Positions 28,001 to 35,731 of a stretch of 64,000 bases of DNA are shown in pieces (position 1 is the first letter of the stretch; each line of letters starts with the position of its first letter). Source of the DNA: Gimesia algae (lineage in GTDB: Bacteria > Planctomycetota > Planctomycetia > Planctomycetales > Planctomycetaceae). A program made the translations under genes and the position numbers. The notes beneath the pieces were generated by a model that saw only the letters and a list, made by a program, of their open reading frames with translations, was not told where the DNA came from and made no database searches. The stretch lies in the NCBI RefSeq assembly GCF_007746795.1, contig NZ_CP036343.1, forward strand, positions 5,183,357 to 5,247,356. Reading direction: 5' to 3'.

Positions 28001-28508
28001 CCTCTGTTCCAAATCCGGCCAGTTCCGTTTTGCGGACATCGGCTTTGCCGTCGCCGTCGGTGTCTTTCAAAAACAGCAGTTCGGTACTGTTTCCCACATA
28101 CGCGCCGCCATCACCGGGCATCACCGCCGTGGGAATCAACAGTCCATCAGCGAACACGGTTGTTTTATCAGCAGTCCCGTCACCATCCTGATCTTCCACT
28201 ACCAGAATTTTATCGTTGGCTTTTTCACCCGGCTTGATGTGTGGATAAATTTCCGAAGAAGCAATCCAGAGTCGCCCCTGCGCATCAAAATTCATCTGAA
28301 TCGGTTTAGCGATCTGGGGATCAGCCGCATACAGGTTGACTTCGAATCCCTCAGCTACTTTGAATGACTTGCGTTCCAGCTCGGGATCAGGCGGTGGAAT
28401 GTCCGTCAGGTCACGCTGCGCTCGCACTGTCGAAACAGAAAACAGGCTCAACAGACAGACAGAACTGATGAGAAAACGTTGGAACGGTAAAGCGGCTTGA
28501 TTTATCAC
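25023..28508 (-). CDS. PVC-type membrane-bound dehydrogenase with HEAT repeats and C-terminal haem c domain
   Basis: This is a 1161-residue secreted protein with a GTG start behind AAGGA. Signal peptide: FLISSVCLLSLFSVSTVRA. Residues about 45-400 are a sorbosone/glucose-dehydrogenase-like beta-propeller (FKVAEGFEVNLYAADPQIAK, GRLWIASSEIYPH, VVEDQDGDGTADKTTVFADG, PDGAIYIADWYNPIIQHG). Residues about 430-840 are HEAT-like repeats (RAAAVRVARHWKDKLP, HPRVRLEAVRALSLY). A cytochrome c domain follows with one haem site CLKCH (near residue 895) and DLISLGGSSQPDYIVDSLL, then a C-terminal PA14-like beta domain. Its 3' end was copied twice downstream. It is probably a periplasmic redox enzyme for a sugar-type substrate. 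Confidence 0.92.
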   Translation of the reverse strand: MINQAALPFQRFLISSVCLLSLFSVSTVRAQRDLTDIPPPDPELERKSFKVAEGFEVNLYAADPQIAKPIQMNFDAQGRLWIASSEIYPHIKPGEKANDKILVVEDQDGDGTADKTTVFADGLLIPTAVMPGDGGAYVGNSTELLFLKDTDGDGKADVRKTELAGFGTEDTHHILHTLRRGPAGQLFFNQSIYIHSHIETPYGVRRLNGGGIWKYQPESMELEVVMRGMVNSWGHHFDRWGQSFCTDGAYGHGINYTFPGAAFVTAVGMDRILKGLNLGSPKHCGLEILSGRHLPDDWQGNMITNDFRGHRVCRFVVTENEAGYVSREQVELIKTDHVAFRPIDVKMGPDGAIYIADWYNPIIQHGEVDFRDPRRDHTHGRIWRVTYKGKPTLPRPKLVDATNQELLEALKLPEEWTRQNAKNVLRERGREKVEADLKAWLKALDSQDPQFEHNQLEGLWVAQSISSVQPELLKQCLSAKDGRARAAAVRVARHWKDKLPDTYALIAPLADDEHPRVRLEAVRALSLYNKPTVLTDVYKALDHPADEFLDYALWLTTRETKSIWLPQVLDGTSTLQKHPKKLLFALTAVNSPEVAPVITKLIQTGQIPDSELQTSLNLLGKFANAGDLQQLFEQSLKSETKPAHQAAILRTLAQAVQARKMRPTGELEALQQLFRSENPAVRQAAIECAGLWKIASLQKPIRELAESDQSSLELRKTSLYALARLGGNENQQLLLKQSKSAESEALAIAAVAALAEMNVKLAAAQTVDLMQTVTSPDQLTALSNIFLQRKGGTGVLVNALKGKTIAKDAAIHLGRSIQSTGRSNPELAKAIAVAGGLSSSGAPQPVNLPPAEMANMIHAVKTEGNARRGEAIFRREDLSCLKCHAIGGAGGKVGPDLISLGGSSQPDYIVDSLLNPNKAVKENYNAVTVVTLQGKVYSGVLVRRSDSQLVLRDVNDNIMNIPLDQIDEEAPAASLMPVGLLEKLTQQELTDLVRFLTELGKTDAYTVSKDRVVRRWRVMKGTPAAMNAIRRTRHATAATENPAFVWEPAYSRVDGSLPVRMFDEIGKLHVSNRAKGAAFVRCELEALSPGKAILKFDSVDGLKMWLGEKPIVLKPETEIELTKGVHRLTFSIDLTPERDVLRLELLDAPSSPAQVEILNGK

Positions 28509-28578
28509 AGGAACGATCCTTGCAGAGATCTATAACAGGTCGGGATATAATTTGTGAGTCGGAATGATTCAGAGACAG

Positions 28579-29490
28579 CTAATGTGAGGAAACCAGGCTG
28601 TGGATCGCGGCCTCTTTGGCTTCGATTAACGGAATAAACTGAGGTAGCTCTTTGGCATTCTGCCCCTGTTCATGTTTGCGGAAACCCAGTAGATAGGTAA
28701 TATTTTGTGGACGCCAGTTATAAAAATACTCACGATTCTTATCGAAGGTCAGCTGAGTCACTTCATCAGCCACAGCAGGAGAAAGTTCAATCGGTTTCAG
28801 ACCAAGGTCAACGGCAATGATGCCGGCAGCGCGTTCGTATCCTGCTTTCGTCAGATGGATCCCGTTGGTCGTCCACTCTAATCCGGGATCTCCGTTCGGT
28901 TCCGGAATCAACTGCGAGAACAAGTCGACAAAATAATGATCTCCTTTTTCCGCAGTCTGCTGCAGGAGGTCGGCATACAGTTTCAGTTCCTGATTATGTT
29001 TCGCCGGGTCAGGCAGTGGCGCCCCTTCATTTTCGTAACGATATGGCGAAACGAGAATTAATTTCGCGCCCGTCGGTTTCAGATCACTGATCAGTTTCTG
29101 TAGCTGTGCCTGAAAGGCCGGTAAACCGTCTTTGCCAGCGAAAGCTTCGTTTCCCCCGTAACCCAGTAGAATATAGTTGGGCTTCAACTCATTGATCTGC
29201 TTGATCATGCGCTGATAACCAACGGCCGGTGGATCAAAGATGCCCCGGGATTCCGCCCAGACCGTATCTCCACTCCAGCCCAGGTTGCGAAACGAGAGTT
29301 TTGCCTGGGGGAAACTGCGTAGAAACACGCTTTCCCAGCTCCCGAATTTCTGTGACCGTTCGATCATCGTGTTGCCCAGAAAGATGATCCGGTCACCCGA
29401 TTTCAATTCTAAAGCAGGTGGAGCCGCTGAAGCGATTGGGGCAGAGAATAACACAAAAAGAAGCATGCAGATGCTGAGACGCTGATTCAC
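28579..29490 (-). CDS. Secreted SGNH/GDSL-type hydrolase
   Basis: This is a 303-residue protein with signal peptide (SICMLLFVLFSAPIASA) and a GTG start. SGNH blocks are visible: GDRIIFLGNTMIERSQKFG (block I, where the usual GDS is replaced by a GN form common in planctomycete members), FRNLGWSGDTVWAE (block II), ILLGYGGNEAF (block III) and NGIHLTKAGYERAA (block V with His). The substrate class is ester-linked acyl or acetyl groups, possibly on polysaccharides; this is inferred from the family. It lies 70 bases downstream of the minus-strand dehydrogenase start, so it is the first gene on that strand and the two could share transcription. Confidence 0.82.
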   Translation of the reverse strand: MNQRLSICMLLFVLFSAPIASAAPPALELKSGDRIIFLGNTMIERSQKFGSWESVFLRSFPQAKLSFRNLGWSGDTVWAESRGIFDPPAVGYQRMIKQINELKPNYILLGYGGNEAFAGKDGLPAFQAQLQKLISDLKPTGAKLILVSPYRYENEGAPLPDPAKHNQELKLYADLLQQTAEKGDHYFVDLFSQLIPEPNGDPGLEWTTNGIHLTKAGYERAAGIIAVDLGLKPIELSPAVADEVTQLTFDKNREYFYNWRPQNITYLLGFRKHEQGQNAKELPQFIPLIEAKEAAIHSLVSSH

Positions 29491-29671
29491 GGAGAAACCT
29501 CAATTACGGTAGTTGAGTAGTGGATAGTTCTTCTACGCTAAAATAACAGGCTGTGTGAGTTACAGCAAATCAGGAAATGTAAAAAACAGGTCAGGAATCG
29601 ACGATTCAAAACAAATGCTCAGCGCTTCTGTTTAATTAGCCTTGTAAAGATATCGCGGCCCTACCAGCTTT

Positions 29672-30844
29672 TCAGGACTCTGACGATCGTTGATTCTGGC
29701 TGTCTTCCTGCCATTCACGTGTTGTGAACACGGTGGTGTTGGGATCGGAGTTCAACTGGACATCCTCAAAGTAATCCGTTTCGACTTCTTCAATCCAAAG
29801 CCGCAATTCGTTTTCATAATCGCTGGGCAGATCGCTTTTGACAAGCAGTCGATGAAAGTCGGCCGCGCCATCTTCGCCCAGATCTGCGGATTCCGCCGAT
29901 TGAAACCGTTCTGCCGGATCGGGATGAACCAGGCGATGGATCAGTTTCATCAACGGTTCGCTGAGCGCGAACTCTTCTGCGGGAAACCACTGGGGCAGCT
30001 GTTGCAGAATATTCTGTTTGGCTTTAATCAACTGAGCATACTTCAGATTCGCAAACGGTTGAAATCCGGTGATCACTTCAATCAGAATATATCCCAGACT
30101 GGCCAGATCGGACTGGGGGGTCGCCCGTCCCCCGGACAGGACTTCCGGTGCCGCATAGGTTGGCGTACAGGGTTGAGTGGAAGGCAGATTTTTTAAATCG
30201 ATGGCAGATCCAATATCAATAATCTTGGCATTCCCACTCCGTTTGAGCATGATATTGGCAGGCTTCATATCACAGTGGATAATATTGTTACGATGTAAGG
30301 CCGCCAGCGCCGCCAGGCACTCGCGAAGTATCGACACAGCGATTCCCGGCTTCAGACGTGGTTGCTGAACCCCTTTGGTAAAAACATTGTTGTTGATATT
30401 TCTCCAGCGACGGGAGGTGACCTGTTCACGAATCTGCTTGAAGGTCGCCGGCGTTAACAGACTCCGCAAGTCATACCCGTCGATCCACTCCATTTCCATG
30501 ATGTAGACTTGATTTCGTGTCACAAAATTCTGTACGGCGACCAGATGGTTTTCCTGAACGCGGGCAACCTGCGCCGCAACCTGCGACAGCCTTGCCATCT
30601 CGGTCTGATAGGCGACTGAGTCGGCATAGCGTTTGGGAGAAAATAATTTGAGGGCGACTGGAATCTGGAATCCATCAGCGCCTTCCCGGGCACTCAGGTA
30701 CACCACTCCCTGTCCACCAACGCCCAGGCATCGGGAAAAGACCCGTTGATTGTGCCATTCCAGGGAATTACCGTCGAGCAGGTTCTGGTATTGCTGGTCT
30801 AATTTTTCCAGCGAAACAGGATGTAAAGATTCATTAGTAGTCAA
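29672..30844 (-). CDS. Serine/threonine protein kinase
   Basis: This is a 390-residue Hanks-type kinase with a TTG start. Motifs in order: glycine loop GVGGQGVVYLSA near residue 42, ATP-site Lys in VALKLF, hinge EMEWIDGYDL, catalytic loop HCDMKPANIM (Cys in place of the usual Arg before Asp), a DIG instead of DFG in KIIDIGSAIDL, and PTYAAPEVLSGG with SDLASLGYILIEVITG. The acidic C-terminal tail has no membrane helix or sensor, so this is a cytoplasmic kinase. The HCD and DIG changes keep the catalytic acids, so activity is plausible. The neighbours are not obviously substrates. Confidence 0.9.
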   Translation of the reverse strand: MTTNESLHPVSLEKLDQQYQNLLDGNSLEWHNQRVFSRCLGVGGQGVVYLSAREGADGFQIPVALKLFSPKRYADSVAYQTEMARLSQVAAQVARVQENHLVAVQNFVTRNQVYIMEMEWIDGYDLRSLLTPATFKQIREQVTSRRWRNINNNVFTKGVQQPRLKPGIAVSILRECLAALAALHRNNIIHCDMKPANIMLKRSGNAKIIDIGSAIDLKNLPSTQPCTPTYAAPEVLSGGRATPQSDLASLGYILIEVITGFQPFANLKYAQLIKAKQNILQQLPQWFPAEEFALSEPLMKLIHRLVHPDPAERFQSAESADLGEDGAADFHRLLVKSDLPSDYENELRLWIEEVETDYFEDVQLNSDPNTTVFTTREWQEDSQNQRSSES

Positions 30845-31294
30845 AGTAATTCCGCATCAACAAAGGAATGAAATCCCTCCCGAATTAACCCAAACCAGGA
30901 TTGTTTCTGTTATCCTTGAGACTGATCTGAATCGAAATTCAAAGTGACGTCAGTTCTGTGACAGAATCATTTCAGGTTGAATCGAACTTCGTGAGCATTT
31001 TTGAATCGCATATCATAGTCAGGAAGTGACAAATGGGAAATTGGCGGCATTCTCTAATTCTGACACGATTCAAAATAATTGTTGCTTTTTAGAAGTGAAG
31101 TGATAAACAATAGACATTAAAGGCACACTGAAATTGGGCCGGTTACAGGAATCGTATCACATCCTGTTAACAAAAACAGGGCAGAGTTCCTGAATGTACT
31201 GGTTTGGACAAGATACCAGAACGTCAGGTTCAACCCCGTTTTCAACCGGTTTCCGATTTCTAAAGTTCAGGATACTTGTTCAAGGAGCAGGACA
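30845..31294. other. Gene-free stretch between divergent genes
   Basis: No gene or strong hairpin is visible in 450 bases. The promoters of the kinase gene (minus) and the 136-residue protein (plus) must lie here. Confidence 0.4.
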
Positions 31295-31705
31295 ATGATT
31301 GCGACGATCAAATCAACTTTAAATGCGCAATCGATTTCACAACTGATTGATGAAGTAGGTAACATTCTGGAAGCGGGTGAGGGTTGCTGGAAAGTAGAAT
31401 ACGGTAAGCGTGTCCTGTTTTTAATTGTTGATGCAGAACATGATCGCGTCCGCGCCATGACCCCCATCCTCAAAGAAGAAGATCTGGAAGAAGATGATCT
31501 GTGGGATGTGATGGAAGCCAACTTTGACCGTTCTCTGGATGCCCGCTACGCGATCGGCGATGGTGTTCTCTGGTCCGTCTTCCTGCATCCGCTCAATGAT
31601 CTGAGCCGCACACTCTTTCTGGATGGGCTGGATCAGGTCGTCACGCTGGCCAACAATTTCGGAGGTTCTTTCTGCAGCAGCGATATCGTTTTCGGTTCTG
31701 AATAA
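31295..31705 (+). CDS. Small acidic protein, resembles secretion-chaperone/YbjN-like folds
   Basis: This is a 136-residue acidic protein with a strong ribosome site (AAGGAGCAGGACA before ATG). It has no signal peptide. An N-terminal helix (IKSTLNAQSISQLIDEVGN) is followed by strands WKVEYGKRVLFLIVDAEHDR and MTPILKEEDLEEDDLWDVME, a helix ANFDRSLDARYAI, GVLWSVFLHPLNDL and a last helix GLDQVVTLANNFG. This alpha-beta order is that of type III secretion chaperones and YbjN-like proteins, which bind other proteins. The resemblance is judged by pattern only. The gene converges with dinG and has no operon partner. Confidence 0.65.
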   Translation: MIATIKSTLNAQSISQLIDEVGNILEAGEGCWKVEYGKRVLFLIVDAEHDRVRAMTPILKEEDLEEDDLWDVMEANFDRSLDARYAIGDGVLWSVFLHPLNDLSRTLFLDGLDQVVTLANNFGGSFCSSDIVFGSE

Positions 31706-31728
31706 TTCCCGACTGAAAATATCGTTGG

Positions 31729-33729
31729 TCAAACATCCTGCTCATCTATAATCAGTGTGCAGTCGGGCAGGCTCTGCAGAAATTTTTCTCCATAACGTTT
31801 GGTTCGCACACGCGGATCAAGAATCACGACCTGACCATGATCACTGGCAGTTCGGATCAGCCGGCCAAAGCCCTGTTTCAATTTGATGACCGCTTCCGGA
31901 ATCTGGTAATCCATAAAAGGATTCCCGCCTCGACTCCGAATCGCCTCAACCCGGGCCTCCAGCAGGGGATGGTCGGGCACACTGAAAGGAAGTTTGGTAA
32001 TAATGACGTTGGTCAACGCATCGCCGGGCACATCGATTCCCTGCCAGAAACTGTCTGTGCCGAACAGGACCCCGCGCGGATTATTACGAAACCGCTCCAG
32101 CATCAAAGAACGTGGTAATCCTTCCCCTTGCAGATACAACGCCAGATTATGTTCCGAGAGCCACCCACTGATGCGGCTGGCACACTGCTGCATCATTTTA
32201 TAACTGGTAAACAGAGCGAAGGCATGCCCGTCGGTCTGTTCGATGTACTGTTTTAATTTTTCTGCGACCGCCGCTTCATACGCGGCAGGCGCCTCACCGG
32301 GATCTGGCATCGAAGCGGGCAGAATCAATCGCACCTGCTCCTGGTAGTTAAACGGGCTACCCAGTTTCAATTCTTCAGACTGAGTCAATCCGAGACGGGA
32401 ACGTGTAAAGCTGAAATCCTGATCGCCGACCGCTAATGTCGCTGAGGTCAAAATGACGGTCTGGGCCTGGTTAAACAGTTCATCCCGCAGCACCGGGCCG
32501 ACATCTACCGGTGCATTGACCATTTTCACCCGTTGATTGCGCCCGCGCGTGGTTTCCACCCAATAGACAGAATCGCCTTCCGCCTGTTGAGTCAGCCAGC
32601 TGTTCAATGAATCCCCTAATGCGGTACACCGCTCTGCCGCTGCCGACAGCTCAATTTTTTCTTCTTCATTTTTCAGAGTGAAAGCGTATTCAGCAATACG
32701 TGCCGCCAGTAATCGCATCTCCTGCGATACGCCATTTTCAATTGGAGGCTGCTGCCTGATCCGGCGATTGGCCAGTCCAGTACTGTCTTGCCATTCCAGG
32801 AGATGATCGAACAAATCTTCCACCATGAACCGCAGTCGAGTGACATGCTGCTGGCAGTCAACCAGGTTGTGATGCAGCAGCAGGCCTTTTTGCGTGCGAT
32901 CGTTATACAGTTTGTTAAACAGATAATCGAACTGACTGTTCGTAATCGACAGTCCCAGGTGGTCGCCGGCAACCGCCTCAATCGTATGTGCTTCATCCAG
33001 AATCACGGTATCGTAATCGGGAAGAATACTGCTCCCCTCCCTGCGAATCGCCAGGTCGGAGAAGAATAACGCGTGGTTCACGACCAGCACATCAGCATTC
33101 CAGACACGTCGTCGCGCCCGATAATAAAAACAGTCGTTGTATGTCGCACAACGTTTTCCCAGACAGTTGCCGTGCTCACTCTGAATTTCATCCCAGATTT
33201 TCGGGATGGGGCGAAACTCCAGATCCGCACGACTGCCATCACTTGTTTTATGGGACCACTGCACGATCTGATCCAGCTGGCTCAGTTCTTCTTCTTTCGA
33301 AAACGTGCTGCCTGCCCGCTCGACAGCGCCTTTCAAGCGACGCAGGCTGATATAATTCGAACGCCCCTTGACCAGAACCGCAGAAAATTCCACGGGCATT
33401 ACAGCATTTAAAAACGGGATGTCGCGGGTAATCAGCTGCTCCTGCAGGCTGATCGTATTCGTCGAGACGATCAACCGTTTCCGATCCTTCCCCGAACGGG
33501 TTTCATTCTGTTTACAAGTCGCCAGAATCGCAGGCACCAGATACGCGAAACTTTTTCCCACCCCCGTCCCCGCCTCTACCAGCAGATGCTTCTTCTGCTC
33601 AATCGCGTTGGCAACGGCCTCCGCCATCTCCAGTTGTTCGGGACGGTGCTCATATTTTTCGAGCCGCTGTGCGATCTTGCCATCACTGCCAAGAATAGAA
33701 AGTACATCAGTAGTCAAAGCGGGCCTCAT
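31729..33729 (-). CDS. dinG: DinG/XPD-type ATP-dependent DNA helicase
   Basis: This is a roughly 666-residue superfamily 2 helicase. Motifs: EHRPEQLEMAEAV (Q-like), Walker A EAGTGVGKSFAYLVPA, four-Cys iron-sulfur region with GNCLGKRCATYNDCFYY, DEAHTIE (motif II), TSATLAVGDQDFSF, FALFTSYKMMQQ, GTDSFWQGIDVPGD and KQGFGRLIRTASDHG (motif VI). These show an XPD-like Fe-S helicase that unwinds damaged DNA or R-loops in the 5'-3' direction. The start is uncertain: the ATG at 33729, a TTG at 33717 with GAGG 6 bases upstream, and an ATG at 33762 are all possible. It converges with the small acidic protein gene. Confidence 0.9.
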   Translation of the reverse strand: MRPALTTDVLSILGSDGKIAQRLEKYEHRPEQLEMAEAVANAIEQKKHLLVEAGTGVGKSFAYLVPAILATCKQNETRSGKDRKRLIVSTNTISLQEQLITRDIPFLNAVMPVEFSAVLVKGRSNYISLRRLKGAVERAGSTFSKEEELSQLDQIVQWSHKTSDGSRADLEFRPIPKIWDEIQSEHGNCLGKRCATYNDCFYYRARRRVWNADVLVVNHALFFSDLAIRREGSSILPDYDTVILDEAHTIEAVAGDHLGLSITNSQFDYLFNKLYNDRTQKGLLLHHNLVDCQQHVTRLRFMVEDLFDHLLEWQDSTGLANRRIRQQPPIENGVSQEMRLLAARIAEYAFTLKNEEEKIELSAAAERCTALGDSLNSWLTQQAEGDSVYWVETTRGRNQRVKMVNAPVDVGPVLRDELFNQAQTVILTSATLAVGDQDFSFTRSRLGLTQSEELKLGSPFNYQEQVRLILPASMPDPGEAPAAYEAAVAEKLKQYIEQTDGHAFALFTSYKMMQQCASRISGWLSEHNLALYLQGEGLPRSLMLERFRNNPRGVLFGTDSFWQGIDVPGDALTNVIITKLPFSVPDHPLLEARVEAIRSRGGNPFMDYQIPEAVIKLKQGFGRLIRTASDHGQVVILDPRVRTKRYGEKFLQSLPDCTLIIDEQDV

Positions 33730-33786
33730 CCGGTGAGATAGAACAGCAATTCCTCTGATCATTCTAGAGGGGAATGCCAGAGAATT

Positions 33787-35511
33787 TTATTTTTTGCGGC
33801 GGAAACAGACCACGCAGATGTCATCTTTCTGCATGGAATCATTTCGAAACAATTCCACATCCGATAACAGCCCTTTCACGAGCGGCTCGGCGGCTTCGGG
33901 GCCCGTCTTCAGATACTTAACCAGGCGATCCTTATGATACAACTTGTTGTCCTGGTCCATGGCTTCCGTAACGCCATCGGTATACAGCAGCAGGGTGTCC
34001 CCTTTTTCCAGGGTGATGGTTTCCACATGAAAAACCTGCTTCTTCAAAACTCCCAGAGGCATGCCCGACTTATCCTGGGCAATCGGTTCCACACTGCCAT
34101 CAGACTTTTTACGCAGCAGCGGCGCCATATGCCCTGCATTAACGATGGACACGGTATGTTTTTTGGGGTCCAGTACTGCCAGGATGAAGGTGATAAAACG
34201 CAGCCCGACTCCACTCGAGGCAATTTCCGTATTCAACTCACCCAGCGCTTTATCGGCTGTATTTCGGGACAATACCTGATACCGGGCTGAAGCATATAAC
34301 CGCGCCATCAGAATCGCAGCGGGCACCCCTTTCCCTGCCACATCCCCCAACGTCACCGCCAGTTTTCCACTGGGCAGTTCGATGTAGTCAAAATAATCGC
34401 CGCCCACACTCTGGGCTGATTCGTAATAATCAAAGAATTCGTACTCTTTATACTTCGGACGATTGTGAGGCAGTAATCCCAGCTGAATCTGATGCGCAAA
34501 TTCCAGATCGCGTTCAATATCCCGTTGTTTGACCAGATCTTCGTGTAACTTCGCATTTTCGACCGCCAGACTCGCCTGCTGCGTGATTGCCACCAGTACG
34601 TCCAGATCATCTTTATCAAACTGCTGGCCGATATCACGTGTGGCGATCTGAATCACTCCCAGAATGTCTCCTCCCTGAGAGACGAGAGGCACGCACATCA
34701 TCGAACGAATACGCAAGGAAGTGATACTCTCGCTCATTTTAAAGCGATCATCTTCGACCGCGTCCGCACTCAGAATCGCTGAGCCACTCATAATCGCCTG
34801 GCGGACAATCGTCGTACTGATGCGAATCGAATCTTCATCTTCCATGCGTCTGGCTTTGGTTGCTTTCACCACCAGTTTTTTACGCTCCGGGCTCTGCAAC
34901 ATGATAAAGCCCTGATCGGCAGGGGGAAATATCTTGAACAGGCCATCCAGAATACGTGGCAGTACTTCATCCAGTTTTAAAGCGCGACTGAGAATCTGGC
35001 TGATTTCCAGCACGGCATGCAGTTTGACTTCCGGCTTGACGTTAATCCGTAAATGGCTGCTGGTGTTCAGATCAAGCGAACTGATAATAGAGGACCCATC
35101 CAGCACGCCATCACTGGGTTCAGTATCATCGAGTGTCAGGTGTGAATCCTGCTTCAGTGACTGATTGCTGACTTCCAGTGTCTGTTGAATTGCGGAATCT
35201 ATAAATTCAGGGGATTGTTGATAGTCCAGCAGGAACTGCATCTGGATGTCACAGATACTGATGGTATCGTTTTCGTGTAGTTCCGTGCGCCCTTCGATTA
35301 CGGTCCCGTTCAGCAGTGTGCCATTGCGACTGTGCAGATCTTCCAGGTAAAAAAAGCCGTGGCTTTCCAGGATCTGAGCGTGATAACGACTGACGGCGAC
35401 ATTATCGAGTACAATCTCACAATTCGGGTGGCGCCCCATGATCACACGGTCGCCATTCAGCTCGACGATCTGTTCGGGAACCTTCCCTTTGAGTATTTGT
35501 AAAATCGCCAC
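33787..35511 (-). CDS. FHA-GAF-PP2C (SpoIIE-type) protein phosphatase
   Basis: This is a 574-residue protein with a GTG start. Residues about 1-95 are an FHA domain (RVIMGRHPNCEIVLDN, SRYHAQILESHG, LHSRNGTLLNG), which binds phosphothreonine. Residues about 165-325 are a GAF domain (LSADAVEDDRF, MCVPLVSQGGDILGVIQIAT). Residues about 345-574 are a SpoIIE/RsbU-like PP2C phosphatase (SVGGDYFDYIELPSGK, LGDVAGKGVPAAILMARLYA, VNAGHMAPLLR, LLLYTDGVTEAMDQDN), with the metal-binding Asp residues in place. It acts in the cytoplasm and could reverse phosphorylation by the two Ser/Thr kinases nearby or control an anti-sigma antagonist. Neither partner is in the window. Confidence 0.93.
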   Translation of the reverse strand: MAILQILKGKVPEQIVELNGDRVIMGRHPNCEIVLDNVAVSRYHAQILESHGFFYLEDLHSRNGTLLNGTVIEGRTELHENDTISICDIQMQFLLDYQQSPEFIDSAIQQTLEVSNQSLKQDSHLTLDDTEPSDGVLDGSSIISSLDLNTSSHLRINVKPEVKLHAVLEISQILSRALKLDEVLPRILDGLFKIFPPADQGFIMLQSPERKKLVVKATKARRMEDEDSIRISTTIVRQAIMSGSAILSADAVEDDRFKMSESITSLRIRSMMCVPLVSQGGDILGVIQIATRDIGQQFDKDDLDVLVAITQQASLAVENAKLHEDLVKQRDIERDLEFAHQIQLGLLPHNRPKYKEYEFFDYYESAQSVGGDYFDYIELPSGKLAVTLGDVAGKGVPAAILMARLYASARYQVLSRNTADKALGELNTEIASSGVGLRFITFILAVLDPKKHTVSIVNAGHMAPLLRKKSDGSVEPIAQDKSGMPLGVLKKQVFHVETITLEKGDTLLLYTDGVTEAMDQDNKLYHKDRLVKYLKTGPEAAEPLVKGLLSDVELFRNDSMQKDDICVVCFRRKK

Positions 35512-35731
35512 CGTTGTGCCCGACTAGACTGGAGTTTGACTGATAAATTTGAACGGATCGGTACCGAGGCTTCTATCTGAATTTGCCTTCTCACTTCACA
35601 GATCCAGAAATATCCTCGGCCCATGCAGTACAAGAGCTTATTATAGACCATTTTCTGAAAAATGACAGCGCTTCCATCCAGGAGACTCCCCAAGATTCTC
35701 AGAACCCGTTCAGAGAACGAGATCCCCGCTA

